Source: Geminicoccaceae bacterium (GTDB lineage Bacteria > Pseudomonadota > Alphaproteobacteria > Geminicoccales > Geminicoccaceae). From it: a stretch of 64,000 nt of DNA. Below the pieces are notes generated by a model. The model ran no database searches. It had not been told where the DNA came from and was given only the letters and a program-made list of their open reading frames with translations. Made by a program: the position numbers and the translations under genes. Each line of letters opens with the position of its first letter. Within the stretch, counting starts at the first letter, position 1. Positions 34,370-43,349 of this stretch are shown one piece after another. The DNA is taken from NCBI GenBank assembly GCA_020638495.1, contig JACKIN010000002.1:248001-312000 (forward strand), written 5' to 3'.

Positions 34370-35639
34370 GTTGGCCGTCATACGCCCTGATCATCGAACT
34401 CGTAATAGCGCCACATCGGATTTGTGTGAGAAGTCGATGTCGCTGATCCTGGAAAGGAGCTTTCAAGGTTCTGTTCGGCTCGTCGGCTCATCACGTCGCC
34501 GGGCTGAATTGCAAAATGGCGACCATGTTTTGCCAGCGCCTTCAGAACCACGGGCTGTGCTGCGACCGTCTTTTCCTTGGCTCCTCGCACGCCGAATCCA
34601 GAATGGCATCCACGGCTTCCAGAAGCGGTGTGCTATCGGCACCTTGGGCGTCATGAGCGGCGGAGTCGTCGCCCCACCGATATTGGTTTTATTCCTGAAA
34701 CAGGATTGCATTAATCGGCAACCAGATCTTGCGAGAAATCGCACCGGTAGCCGTCGTGCCAGTCAGTTAAGCATCCTTTCGATAACCGTCATGCGCTAGG
34801 CCCTAATCAGTTCCTCCTTGATGAAGAGATTAATCGGATTCGAGTTATCGAACTGAAGTGCGGGCTGGTCTCGACCTTTTTTCAAGGTTGTTCATGGTCG
34901 TGGAAAAGCTGCCGCTCTTCCTCCGCACGCAATTCAAGATGAACTTCAACCATGATGATCGCATAGCCGCGTGCCACGGCGAAGCACTCATCCCAAACGC
35001 CCAATTCGCCTTTGGTGGCGGTTCCGGACGCTGACGGATAGAGGCTGCCCTTCTTAGGATAACTCCGGTCGAACGAACGGCGTCAAGGAAGGCGAAGACG
35101 AGCTCCATCGCCTTGCGTCGGTGCTGTCCGTCGATCACCCAAAGGACGCGCTTCTGAGATAGGAATAGCTTGAAGCAGGCTGTTTCTTCGAAACGCTAAT
35201 GATGGAAGTCGTCGCCCCGGATGTTCGAGCTTTCCCGGATCGCAGTTGCGGATATTCACGACAATTGGTTGCAGCGAGAGAATGGGGCTGACGCCTGAGC
35301 CTGCTGAGCACTTCGTCGAGCCGGATTTCGGGCATCTTTCGGTTGGCTCGATAATCTTTTGCGGCTGCCAGGACGAGACCCTTGAGCAAGTAGATCGCCA
35401 GCTTGTTGGCGTGCGTTGGAGTCAAGTTTTCGCTGCGCCAGCGTCTCGCCGTCCGTGCGCGTCATTTGCAACTTTCCGAAAGACCGAAAACTCATGCATA
35501 GGTATATGGGCTGAAACAACGTGGTTTCCCAGGTTATGATGATGATGATCTTAAACGGCTCGGAGGATGGGTCGCCACCCTCGGCCAGATCATCGAGGGT
35601 CGAGAGGGGCGTGGGCAGCTCGCCGATCTTTTGGACCAC
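34370..35639 (-). pseudogene. DGQHR-domain (DndB-like) protein gene, multiply frameshifted
   Basis: Pieces in different minus frames line up in order. They run LTPTHANKLAIYLLKGLVLA, LQPIVVNIRNCDPG, ETACFKLFLSQKRVLWV with IDGQHRRKAMELVFAFLD, then GVWDECFAVARGYAIIMVEV, ERQLFHDHEQ, ALQFDNSNPINLFIKEELIRA (in part) and finally HTNPMWRYYEFDD. This is the layout of DGQHR-domain proteins, the family of the phosphorothioation regulator DndB. A GTG at 35639 is a possible start and a promoter lies just upstream. At least five single-base shifts break it. No dnd partner genes are in the window. Confidence 0.65.
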
Positions 35640-35677
35640 ATTTTGCTCCAGGGATCGAGGTTTAGATATCCAGGATC

Positions 35678-35707
35678 AATGTATCAAGCAGTCCAGGACG
35701 GTGTCAA
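35678..35707 (-). promoter_or_regulatory. Predicted promoter of the DGQHR gene
   Basis: On the minus strand TTGACA (35707-35702) and TACATT (35683-35678) are 18 bases apart, about 40 bases upstream of the possible start at 35639. The match is strong for this GC-rich genome. Confidence 0.5.
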
Positions 35708-35763
35708 TATGATTCCTGGGTGAGTTGATGGCGGCCGCATGTTCAATCGTTGGTTCACGGTAA

Positions 35764-35920
35764 AAGGTGGCCCGGTTTGTTTGGACAGGCTCGCCGTGTG
35801 GATGAGTGAATCGTCTGCCGAGGTCAGACCGCACATAGATGAGGCTGGTTGAAGCATGCCTGATCAGATGGTTGTCGGCCGCAACGTGAATGCAGTCGCC
35901 GTCTATTCTAGAGATCGGGC
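35764..35920 (-). pseudogene. Second IS3-family 3' remnant
   Basis: This stretch matches the IS3 end at 12451-12712 base for base over long runs, with scattered changes and indels (for example GGCTGGTTGAAGCATGCCTG against GGCTGGTTGAAGTATGCCTG). No long frame remains. It lies in the same orientation as the first copy. Confidence 0.6.
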
Positions 35921-35950
35921 TCATGGCGAGTGCGACCGGCCGGCGGCGCA

Positions 35951-36150
35951 CTATCGCTGGATGAGGCCCCAGCGGACGATGGTGGCCTTCTCGAGGGGGA
36001 CGAAGAGGAGGCGGTCGAGGATGAGCCAGGGGATGCCGATGAGGATCATGCCGAGGATGACCGTCTCGGTCTGGTGCCACTGGACGGCCTCGATGCTCAT
36101 GTAGCCGAGGCCGTTGGTGCCGGCGATCATCTGGCCGGCGGCGCCGCGAG
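35951..36150 (-). pseudogene. ABC permease (SsuC/TauC-like) C-terminal remnant
   Basis: The last ~60 codons read GQMIAGTNGLGYMSIEAVQW, then ETVILGMILIGIPWLILDRL and KATIVRWGLIQR before a stop at 35951. This is the final loop and helix of nitrate/sulfonate-type permeases. Nothing upstream continues it; the sulfatase gene ends at 36171. The rest of the transporter is lost. Confidence 0.55.
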
Positions 36151-36170
36151 CCGGGCTCGCGCGCGCCGCT

Positions 36171-37679
36171 TCACGCCGCGCCGCCCCTGGTTCCCGGCTC
36201 GAGATCGTCGAGCCGGTTCATGTCGGGCGTCATCGGCCAGCGATGCTGGTCGGGTGGTCGCGTGGCGCCGGCCCAGCTTGCCAGCACGTCCTTCTCGCGG
36301 CGCCGCTCGCGCATCCGCCGGGCGATGGCCTCGGGGTCCCAGTCGGCGAGGAGCTGGCGCAAGAGCTGCTCCCTGACCGCCTGGTGGCGGCGGCTTCGGG
36401 CGAGGTCGTGCTGCTCCCTGGGGTCGTCCTCGAGGTCGAAGAGCTGCGGCTCGTAGCCGTGATAGTAGATCAGCTTGAAGCGGCCGGCGCGCAGCATGCG
36501 CTGCTGGACGGCCATGCCGCCGGTCCAGGCGGGCACGGTGTCGGTGCAGTATTCGGAGAAGGTGGCATCCAGCCAGGGCGTCGAGCCGTCCCGGGCCACG
36601 TCGAGGAAGCTGGAGGCCTGGGCGCTCGGCAGGGGGGCGGCGCCGACGGCGTCCAGCATGGTGGCGGTGAGGTCGGTGAGGTTGGTGACGGCGGCGCGGC
36701 GCTCGCCCTCGGGCAGCCTGCCCGGCCAGGCCAGGACGCAGGGCACCTTCGCCGATTCGTCGTAGAGCGTGTGCTTCCACCAGAGGCCGCGCTCGCCGAT
36801 CTGCTCGCCGTGGTCGCTGGCATAGACGACGAGCGTGTTGTCGGCGAGGCCGGCCGATTCGAGGGCGGCCAGCACCTCGCCGATCATCCGGTCGAGCCGC
36901 ATGACGAGGCCGTAATAGGCGGTCCGCGCCCGCATGATCTCGTCGGTGGTCCGCTCGCCCAGCTCGCGGTTCCGCCGCCACCAGCCGATCCAGGCGTGCT
37001 CGTCGCCCGTGGCGGGCGGGGCGAGGTCGGGCGGGCCGACCCGGCCGTCGAAATGGGCGTAGTCCTCGGCCGTGGCGACGAAGGGGGCGTGCGGCAGGAT
37101 CCAGCCGACCGTCATGGCGAAAGGCTCGGCGTCGCGGGTGCGCTGGCGGCGGCCGAGCTCGTGCAGGTGCTCGACCGCGGCATCGGTCGAGGCCTGGTCC
37201 TTGAGCTGGTAGGCCGACTGGCCGCGGCCGGAGCGGATGACGCTGACACTCCAGGGGTCGTTCGCCCCTTCGAGCACGCCGAGGTCGTGGCGCGGCAGGC
37301 CGGCATGGTTCGGGCTGTGGTCGCCGACGAAGCGCTGGACATAGCCGTGCATCTGGTCCGGGCCCATGAAATGCGCGCGGCCGGCGAGGGTCGGCCGGTA
37401 GCCGGCGGCACCCAGCGCATGGGCGAAGGTCGGCGCCTCGGTCGAGAGATGGTCGTCGTTGGTCCAGCAGTGTTGCGCCGAGGGGTAGCGGCCGGTCAGC
37501 ATCGACATGCGCGACGGCACGCAGATCGGCGAGGGGCAGTAGCAGTTGTCGAAGGTGACGCCGCGGGCGGCCAGCGCGTCGAGATGGGGGGTGAGCGCCA
37601 CGCCGTCGCCATAGCAGCCTGCCACCCGCTGGGCGTGCTGGTCGGAGAAGAGGAAGAGCAGGTTGGGTCGCCTGGTCAT
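36171..37679 (-). CDS. Type I sulfatase, cytoplasmic
   Basis: The protein has 502 residues. The active-site signature CVPSR (Cys53) in SPICVPSRMSMLTGRYP is the site converted to formylglycine by an FGE-type enzyme. NLLFLFSDQH near the N-terminus supplies metal-binding Asp residues. VVYASDHGEQIGERG gives the second metal-binding set, and KHTLYDESAKVP a conserved Lys. There is no signal peptide, so it should act after substrate import. It hydrolyses sulfate esters, probably of sugars. It is nine bases downstream of a GntR regulator and close to a sugar ABC operon on the same strand, which suggests use of a sulfated sugar. Confidence 0.88.
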   Translation of the reverse strand: MTRRPNLLFLFSDQHAQRVAGCYGDGVALTPHLDALAARGVTFDNCYCPSPICVPSRMSMLTGRYPSAQHCWTNDDHLSTEAPTFAHALGAAGYRPTLAGRAHFMGPDQMHGYVQRFVGDHSPNHAGLPRHDLGVLEGANDPWSVSVIRSGRGQSAYQLKDQASTDAAVEHLHELGRRQRTRDAEPFAMTVGWILPHAPFVATAEDYAHFDGRVGPPDLAPPATGDEHAWIGWWRRNRELGERTTDEIMRARTAYYGLVMRLDRMIGEVLAALESAGLADNTLVVYASDHGEQIGERGLWWKHTLYDESAKVPCVLAWPGRLPEGERRAAVTNLTDLTATMLDAVGAAPLPSAQASSFLDVARDGSTPWLDATFSEYCTDTVPAWTGGMAVQQRMLRAGRFKLIYYHGYEPQLFDLEDDPREQHDLARSRRHQAVREQLLRQLLADWDPEAIARRMRERRREKDVLASWAGATRPPDQHRWPMTPDMNRLDDLEPGTRGGAA

Positions 37680-37687
37680 GATTTCCT

Positions 37688-38404
37688 TCAGTCTGCGATG
37701 CCGATGGCGTGGCGCATGGCGCTGTCGAGATGGGCGTCCATCGCCGCCGCCGCCGCCTCGCCGTCGCGCCGGCGAAGGGCTGCCAGAATGGCGAGATGCT
37801 CGCCGAAGGCGCGGCGCAGGCGGTCGGGGGTGACGGGATGGACCAGGCGCACGAGCTGGATCTTGTCGAAGGTCTGGCGGGTGGCTTCGGCCAGGAGCCG
37901 GTTATCGAGCGAGACCACGATGGTCTCGTGCAGCCGGCGATCGAGCAGGATCACCCGGCCGCGCAGCTCCGGCGTGAGGTCCTGGGCGACCTCGGCCTCG
38001 AGTGTGCGCACCTCGTCGGTCAATGTGTCGAGGAGCGCCACCGGCCCGGTCTCGGCGAACCGCCTGGCGGACCAGGTCTCCAGGGCCTTCCTCAGCTCGA
38101 ACGACTCCCGGACGAACTGCAGGCTCACCTCGGCGACGGCGATGCCGCGCTGCGGGATGACGCGCACGAGGCCCTCGCTCTCGAGCCGGCGGACGGCGTC
38201 GCGGACCGGCGCGAGCGGCAGGCCGAGGAAGAGCGTCAGCTCGCGCTGGCTGAGGAACTGGCCGGGCCTGAGATCGCCGCGGAAGAGCCGCTCCTTGAAG
38301 GCGGTCACCGCCTGCTCGCGCAGCATGGGCGCACGCGCACCGTCGCCCGGCTCGTCGCGGCCAGCCGATTGGCCCGAAATGGCGCTGTTCCGCGCTTCGT
38401 TCAC
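37688..38404 (-). CDS. GntR-family regulator, FCD (FadR) subfamily
   Basis: The protein has 238 residues. The winged HTH lies near residues 30-92 (EQAVTAFKERLFRGDLRPGQ; SQRELTLFLGLPLAPVRDAV; RRLESEGLVRVIPQRGIAV). The C-terminal FCD domain has ELRKALETWSARR and metal-site histidines in LLDRRLHETIV, FGEHLAIL and MDAHLDSAMRHA. It would bind DNA as a dimer and respond to a carboxylate or sugar-acid effector. Its stop is nine bases from the sulfatase start, so the two are co-transcribed, and it probably controls that locus. Confidence 0.85.
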   Translation of the reverse strand: MNEARNSAISGQSAGRDEPGDGARAPMLREQAVTAFKERLFRGDLRPGQFLSQRELTLFLGLPLAPVRDAVRRLESEGLVRVIPQRGIAVAEVSLQFVRESFELRKALETWSARRFAETGPVALLDTLTDEVRTLEAEVAQDLTPELRGRVILLDRRLHETIVVSLDNRLLAEATRQTFDKIQLVRLVHPVTPDRLRRAFGEHLAILAALRRRDGEAAAAAMDAHLDSAMRHAIGIAD

Positions 38405-38456
38405 GCGCTGTTCCCTGATCTTGCGCTGAAATGTTAGGCGGGTGCCAGTTCTGCTG

Positions 38457-38839
38457 TCAAGGGCGGGCGGCCCGCTGTCGGCCGAGCGCCATCAAGCGAC
38501 CGAAGGCCGGATCGAGCGGGGCGATGCGGGCCTCCTTCTTCTCCTCGTACGAGCCGAAGATGGCGATCTCGAGCGCGTCGGCCGTGAGCGCCGCCCGCAG
38601 GGCGGGGCGGCGCTGATCGCCGGGACCACGGCGACGGGCTCGCCCGGGGCCGTGACCACGAGGAGCCAGGGCCGGGTCGGGCTTTCCCGGAACCGGGTGA
38701 GGAAGCCGCTGACATAGCGGACATCCGGCTCGGTGGTCAGCAGCAGGGCGTCGATGCCGGCCTTGCGCATGCCCGCCTGCAGTGCGGTCGTCCGGCTCCG
38801 GAACTCTGCCGTGTCGAAGTCGGGGAGCGGCACGTTCAT
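38457..38839 (-). pseudogene. M24 (creatinase/Xaa-Pro dipeptidase) N-terminal remnant
   Basis: It starts with ATG at 38839 and reads FRSRTTALQAGMRKAGIDAL, LLTTEPDVRYVSGFLTRF and LVVTAPGEPVAVVPAI, the creatinase N-terminal domain. A shift then occurs near 38605, after which another frame continues LTADALEIAIFGSYEEKKEA to a stop at 38457. The catalytic M24 metallopeptidase domain is absent. It lies directly downstream of the sugar permease gene. Confidence 0.55.
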
Positions 38840-38849
38840 GGCCAGTTCC

Positions 38850-39809
38850 TCAGCGCAGCGGCTTGCGGCCGCCTGCGGCGGTGATGACGGCGATGATGAT
38901 GAGGCCGGTGAGGACGTAGCGGATGCCGGCGCCGAGGCCGTAGGTGTTGAGCATGGTGACGATGAGGAAGAGGAAGAGGGCGGCACCCCACAGGCCCGGC
39001 AGGTTGGCGAAGCCGCCGGCGACCGAGGTGCCGCCGATCACGACGACGGCGATCGAGGCGAGCAGGTACTCCTCGCCCATGTTGAGCGAGGCGCCGCCCG
39101 AGAAGGCCGAGAGGAGATAGCCGCAGAGCGAGGCGAAAAGCGCGCTCATCACGTAGGTGGCGAGGCGGGTGCGGTCGACGGCGATGCCGGCGAGCCGGGC
39201 TGCCCGCTGGTTCTGGCCGATGGCGATGACCGAGCGGCCGTAGATGGTGCGATGGAGCACGACCGACATGAGGGCCGCCAGGACGATGACGCAGATGGCG
39301 AGCACCGGCATGCCGAGGACCCGGGCGGTGGTGAACTCGGCGAGCGCCGGCGGCGGCTTGATGCGCAGGCCGCGGCCATAGGCGATGGCGGTCGACTGGA
39401 TGATGAAGCTCGACGAGAGGGTGGCGATGATGGGCGGGATGCGCAGGGCCCGGATCAGCGCGTAGTTGAAGACGCCGACGGCGAGGCCGCAGCCCATGGC
39501 GGCGACGAAGCCGAGCGCGATCAGCGCATCCTGGCCGTCCATCAGCTTGGTCGCGACGGAGCCGGCGAGCGTGATGGTCGCCGGGATCGAGAGGTCGACA
39601 TTGCCGGGGCCGAGGGTGATGACGAACATCTGGCCGATGCCGACGATGACGAAGAAGGTGGCGAAGGTGAAGGCGGCGGTCAGCACGTCGCCGGCGCCGC
39701 GCCCGGGCGTGAAGGGGATGGTCGCGAGCCAGACCAGGGCGGCCCCGACGAAGGCCCAGAGCCAGGGCTTCTCGAGCAGCCGGGCGAGGGGGCGGGACAG
39801 GGCGCTCAC
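38850..39809 (-). CDS. Ribose-type sugar ABC permease 2
   Basis: The product has 319 residues from a GTG at 39809 that overlaps the upstream stop. About ten helices are predicted. GIGQMFVITLGPGNVDLSIP and the conserved AIGQNQRAARLAGIAVDRTR near residues 205-224 are hallmarks of RbsC-type permeases. A second such permease is encoded upstream, so the channel is probably a heterodimer. It is the fourth gene of the operon. It should sit in the inner membrane and pair with the ATPase at 40744-42183. Confidence 0.87.
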   Translation of the reverse strand: MSALSRPLARLLEKPWLWAFVGAALVWLATIPFTPGRGAGDVLTAAFTFATFFVIVGIGQMFVITLGPGNVDLSIPATITLAGSVATKLMDGQDALIALGFVAAMGCGLAVGVFNYALIRALRIPPIIATLSSSFIIQSTAIAYGRGLRIKPPPALAEFTTARVLGMPVLAICVIVLAALMSVVLHRTIYGRSVIAIGQNQRAARLAGIAVDRTRLATYVMSALFASLCGYLLSAFSGGASLNMGEEYLLASIAVVVIGGTSVAGGFANLPGLWGAALFLFLIVTMLNTYGLGAGIRYVLTGLIIIAVITAAGGRKPLR

Positions 39810-40747
39810 TGCCGCTCCTCCGCCCGGTTGATCAGGGCCCGAAGCGCCAGGACGAGGATGAGGATCGCCCCGGTGGCGCCGATCTGCCAGTCCGGCGAGA
39901 TCCTGAGGAAGGAGAGGAAGGAGCCGGCGAGGGTGAGCGTGATGGCGCCGATGACGGCACCCGCGGGCGAGACCCGGCCGCCGACGAACTCGCAGCCGCC
40001 GAGGATCGCGCCGGCGATGGAGAGGAGGGTGTAGCGGGCGGCGATATTGGCGTCGCCCGAGGTGGTGAGGCCGATCAGCGCCATGCCGGCGAGCATGCCG
40101 AAGACCCCGGCGAGGGCGAACATCACGACCTTGATCTTGAGGAGCGACCAGCCGGCCCGCTCGATGGCGCGCGGGTTGCCGCCGGCGCCGCGCAGGATCG
40201 AGCCGTAGGCCGTGCGCATGAGCGCCACATGGACGACGATGGCGATGACGGTGGCGGCGATGATGGGGAAGGGGACGACCGGCGTGTGCAGCTTCATCAG
40301 CCAGCGGATCCATTCGGGCGAGGTGCCGCCCGGCCGGGGCAGGATGAGGACGGCGACGCCGAGCCAGACGAAGCTCATGCCGAGGGTGACGACGATGGAT
40401 GGCAGGTTGCGCAGATGGATGAGCGCACCGAGCCCGGCATAGACGAGGATGCCGGCCATGAGGGCCGCGATGCCGAGGGGCGGGCTCTCGACCAGCCAGG
40501 TGGCGGTGACGCAGGCGACGTAGCCGACATAGGCGCCGATCGAGAGGTCGAGCTCGTTGACGCAGAGCACGAACATCTGGGCGATGGTGGCGAGCGCTAT
40601 CGGGATCGCCAGGTTGAGCATCAAATTGAGGCCGGTGTAGCTCATGGTCCTGGGCTGCAGCCAGAAGATGGCGGCGAGCAGCAAGGCGAGCGACACGGCC
40701 GGCAGGATGGCGCGGAGCGTGCGGGGGGCGAGGAGGGTCGAGGTCAC
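39806..40747 (-). CDS. Ribose-type sugar ABC permease 1
   Basis: The product has 313 residues from a GTG at 40747 that overlaps the ATPase stop by four bases. It has the RbsC pattern, with IAQMFVLCVNELDLSIGAYV near residue 65 and GSILRGAGGNPRAIERAGW near residue 180, and about nine helices. Overlapping starts and stops on both sides show tight translational coupling in the operon. It should act with the neighbouring permease. Confidence 0.87.
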   Translation of the reverse strand: MTSTLLAPRTLRAILPAVSLALLLAAIFWLQPRTMSYTGLNLMLNLAIPIALATIAQMFVLCVNELDLSIGAYVGYVACVTATWLVESPPLGIAALMAGILVYAGLGALIHLRNLPSIVVTLGMSFVWLGVAVLILPRPGGTSPEWIRWLMKLHTPVVPFPIIAATVIAIVVHVALMRTAYGSILRGAGGNPRAIERAGWSLLKIKVVMFALAGVFGMLAGMALIGLTTSGDANIAARYTLLSIAGAILGGCEFVGGRVSPAGAVIGAITLTLAGSFLSFLRISPDWQIGATGAILILVLALRALINRAEERQ

Positions 40748-42183
40748 GCCGCCTCGTCCGCGAACGAGGCGTGCAGGACCTTCTCCTCGGTGAGCGCGTC
40801 GGCGGCGAGCTCGGCGGTGATCCGGCCGTCGCGGAAGACATAGACGTGATCGCAGTGGGCGAGCTCGTCCATCTCGGTCGTGTACCAGACGAAGGTCCTG
40901 CCCCTGGCCGCCTCGGCGCGGAGGATGGCGTAGACCTCCTGCTTGGTGCCGACATCGACGCCACGCATCGGGTCGTCCATCAGGACGATGTCGGCGGTCG
41001 AGCCGAGGGCGCGGGCGAAGAGCGCCTTCTGCTGGTTGCCGCCCGAGAGCGAGAGGATGTTGTTGGCCATGTCGGGGGTGCGGATGCCGATCCGCCGCCG
41101 CCATTCCTCGGCGAGCTCCACCTCCGCACCCGGATCGATCAGGAGGCCATGGACCATGTCGCGGAGCGAGCCGACCGAGATGTTGGCGGCGATCGACCAG
41201 AGCGGGAAGATGCCGTCTGTCTGCCGGTCGCCGGCGACCAGGGCCGAGCGCTTCGGGCCGAGCTGCTCGAAGAGGGCGACCAGCATGTCGGTCTGGCCGT
41301 GCCCGGCGAGCCCGGCGAGGCCGACCACCTCCCCCGGCCAGGCCCGGAGCTCGGGGCCCTGGCCCTGATCCGCCGGGCTCGCCCGGCAGGCGGGCTCGCC
41401 CTGCCGCCTGGAGACGAAGCCGGCGGCACGGTCCGAGGCCGCCTCGGCGACGCTGCCCATGGCGGCGACCAGGGACTCCCGGCTGAAATCGGCGGCGGCG
41501 CGCGCCTCGACGACCAGGCCGTCGCGCATCACCACGACGCGGTCGGACGTCTCGAGGATCTCGCCGAGCAGATGCGAGATCAGGATGGCGCTGCCGCCCT
41601 CCGCGACGAAGCGACGGACGAAGGCGAGGAGCTGCTCGGCCACGAGCGCGTCGAGCGAGGAGGTCGGCTCGTCCAGGATGACGAGGCGCACCGGCACGTC
41701 GGTGACCGAGAAGGCGCGGGCGATCTCGACCATCTGCCGGCGGGCGATCGAGAGGTCGCCGACCACCTCGCCGGGCTCGATGCCGTGCCGCGGGAAGATC
41801 CGGTCGAGCCCGGCCACGACCAGCTCGGCGGCACGCCGCCGCCAGCCCATGCCCCGGATCGAGGGGTGGAAGACCCGCGCGTTCTCGGCCACGCTCAGGT
41901 TCGGGCAGAGCGACAGCTCCTGGAAGACGCAGCGTATGCCGTGGCGCTGCGCCGTCACCACGTCGTAGCCCCGGCTCAGATCCTGGCCGGCGACCCCGAT
42001 CCGCCCCCGGTCGGGGGCGAGGGTGCCGGCCAGGATCTGCATCAGCGTCGACTTGCCGGCGCCGTTGTGGCCGACCAGGCCGAGGCAGGTGCCGGCGTCG
42101 ACCACGAGGCCGACGCCGGCGAGGGCACGGACGGCGCCGAAGCTTTTCGCGACGCCGTCCAGCTCGACGATCGGCGCCGTCAC
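40744..42183 (-). CDS. Sugar ABC transporter ATPase, two-domain (RbsA/MglA type)
   Basis: The protein has 479 residues and two nucleotide-binding domains. The first has Walker A GHNGAGKST, a degenerate signature LSIARRQMVEIARA and Walker B VILDEPTSSLD. The second lost its Walker A (GLAGHGQTDM) but keeps LSGGNQQKALFARAL and VLMDDPMRGVDVG. This asymmetry is normal for the family. The inter-domain region (residues 245-285) is short compared with RbsA (about 500 residues). It powers uptake of a sugar or sugar-like compound. Confidence 0.87.
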   Translation of the reverse strand: MTAPIVELDGVAKSFGAVRALAGVGLVVDAGTCLGLVGHNGAGKSTLMQILAGTLAPDRGRIGVAGQDLSRGYDVVTAQRHGIRCVFQELSLCPNLSVAENARVFHPSIRGMGWRRRAAELVVAGLDRIFPRHGIEPGEVVGDLSIARRQMVEIARAFSVTDVPVRLVILDEPTSSLDALVAEQLLAFVRRFVAEGGSAILISHLLGEILETSDRVVVMRDGLVVEARAAADFSRESLVAAMGSVAEAASDRAAGFVSRRQGEPACRASPADQGQGPELRAWPGEVVGLAGLAGHGQTDMLVALFEQLGPKRSALVAGDRQTDGIFPLWSIAANISVGSLRDMVHGLLIDPGAEVELAEEWRRRIGIRTPDMANNILSLSGGNQQKALFARALGSTADIVLMDDPMRGVDVGTKQEVYAILRAEAARGRTFVWYTTEMDELAHCDHVYVFRDGRITAELAADALTEEKVLHASFADEAA

Positions 42184-42196
42184 AGGCCGGGGAAGC

Positions 42197-43216
42197 TCAA
42201 GGGGCAGCCTTGGCGATCACGCCCTGCGTGTCCTCGAGGGTGTACTCGACATTGGCGACGCCGCCGGGCTCCGTTGTCTCGAGGAAGGATTCGAGCTCGT
42301 CCTGCGAGATGCTCAGGAGCGGCACGATGATGTCCTTGGGCACGTCCTGGCCGTCCAGGATCTGCTGGGCCACCCAGAAGGCCAGCGTGCCGACGCCGGG
42401 CGCGCTCGAGATGGACATGGTCGTGTAGCCGTTCTTGTCCTTCTGCTCCTTCCACCAGACGAGCTCGTCCTGCCGGTTGCCCATGATGATCAGGGGCGTG
42501 GGCCGCTCGGCCGCGGCGAAGGCCTGGGCGGCGCCGTAGCCGTCTCCCCCCTGGGTGACGACGGCGTCGATCGCCGGCAGGCTCGGCAGGATGCCGGCGA
42601 CCGCCCGCTGCGCCACGGCCTGGTCCCAGTCGCCATGCACGGTGCCGACGATCTCGAACTGCGGGTTCGCCGCCACGCCGTCATGGATGCCGCGCGAGAT
42701 GTCGTCGTCGACGATGACGCCGGCGAGGCCGCGGATCTCGAGGAGCTTGCCGCCTTGCGGCATGTGCTCGGCAAGGAAGTCGATCTGCGCCGTGCCCATG
42801 CTGTGATAGTCGTACGTGACCCGCCAGGCGCAGGGCTCGGTGACGGTGCCGTCGAACGAGACGACGACGACGCCGGCGTCGCAGGCCTCGCGCACGGCAC
42901 CGTTGAGGGCGTCGGCCGAGGCGGCGTTGAGCACGATGGCGTCGTAGCCCTGGAGCACCAAGTTCTGGATCATGGCCGCCTGCTCGGTGACCTGGTTCTC
43001 GGCCGTGGTGAAGGCGTCCGCGGCGGCGACCACGCCGTCGGCCACCGCCTGGCTCGTCACCTTGTCCCAGCTCCTGAGCATCGCCTGCCGCCAGGAATTG
43101 CCGGCGTAGTTGTTGGAGAGCGCGATGCGCTTGCCCGAGGTGTCGGCGATGGCGGTGCCACCCGCCAGGGCGAGGGCGAGCACCGCCAGCGAGGCGCCCT
43201 GCAGCGTGCGTTTCAT
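42197..43216 (-). CDS. Sugar ABC transporter substrate-binding protein
   Basis: The protein has 339 residues with a signal peptide (KRTLQGASLAVLALALAG, cleaved near TAIA-D). The mature part is a class B type I binding protein: IALSNNYAGNSWRQAMLRSW, then YDAIVLNAASADALNGAV, then VVVVSFDGTVTEPCAW, then AVVTQGGDGYGAAQAFA. It is the first gene of the operon and captures the ligand in the periplasm. The ligand is not determined. The sulfatase further downstream on the same strand hints at a sulfated sugar. Confidence 0.87.
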   Translation of the reverse strand: MKRTLQGASLAVLALALAGGTAIADTSGKRIALSNNYAGNSWRQAMLRSWDKVTSQAVADGVVAAADAFTTAENQVTEQAAMIQNLVLQGYDAIVLNAASADALNGAVREACDAGVVVVSFDGTVTEPCAWRVTYDYHSMGTAQIDFLAEHMPQGGKLLEIRGLAGVIVDDDISRGIHDGVAANPQFEIVGTVHGDWDQAVAQRAVAGILPSLPAIDAVVTQGGDGYGAAQAFAAAERPTPLIIMGNRQDELVWWKEQKDKNGYTTMSISSAPGVGTLAFWVAQQILDGQDVPKDIIVPLLSISQDELESFLETTEPGGVANVEYTLEDTQGVIAKAAP

Positions 43217-43349
43217 CGTTGTTGTCCTCCCAGAGGTTGTTCTTGCGCGAAACCGGGTCGAAAAACCGTCCGACGCTTCAGGCTCCTAGCCGGAACGTCG
43301 ATGCCGGGAAAGCCCCGAGCGCGCCGGACGGCTGGCGTTCGTGCCCCGT

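Noticed and set aside
36114..38429. Long plus-strand open frame (about 771 codons) across the sulfatase and GntR genes
   Set aside because: Both genes on the minus strand have full motif sets, and the plus frame has none.
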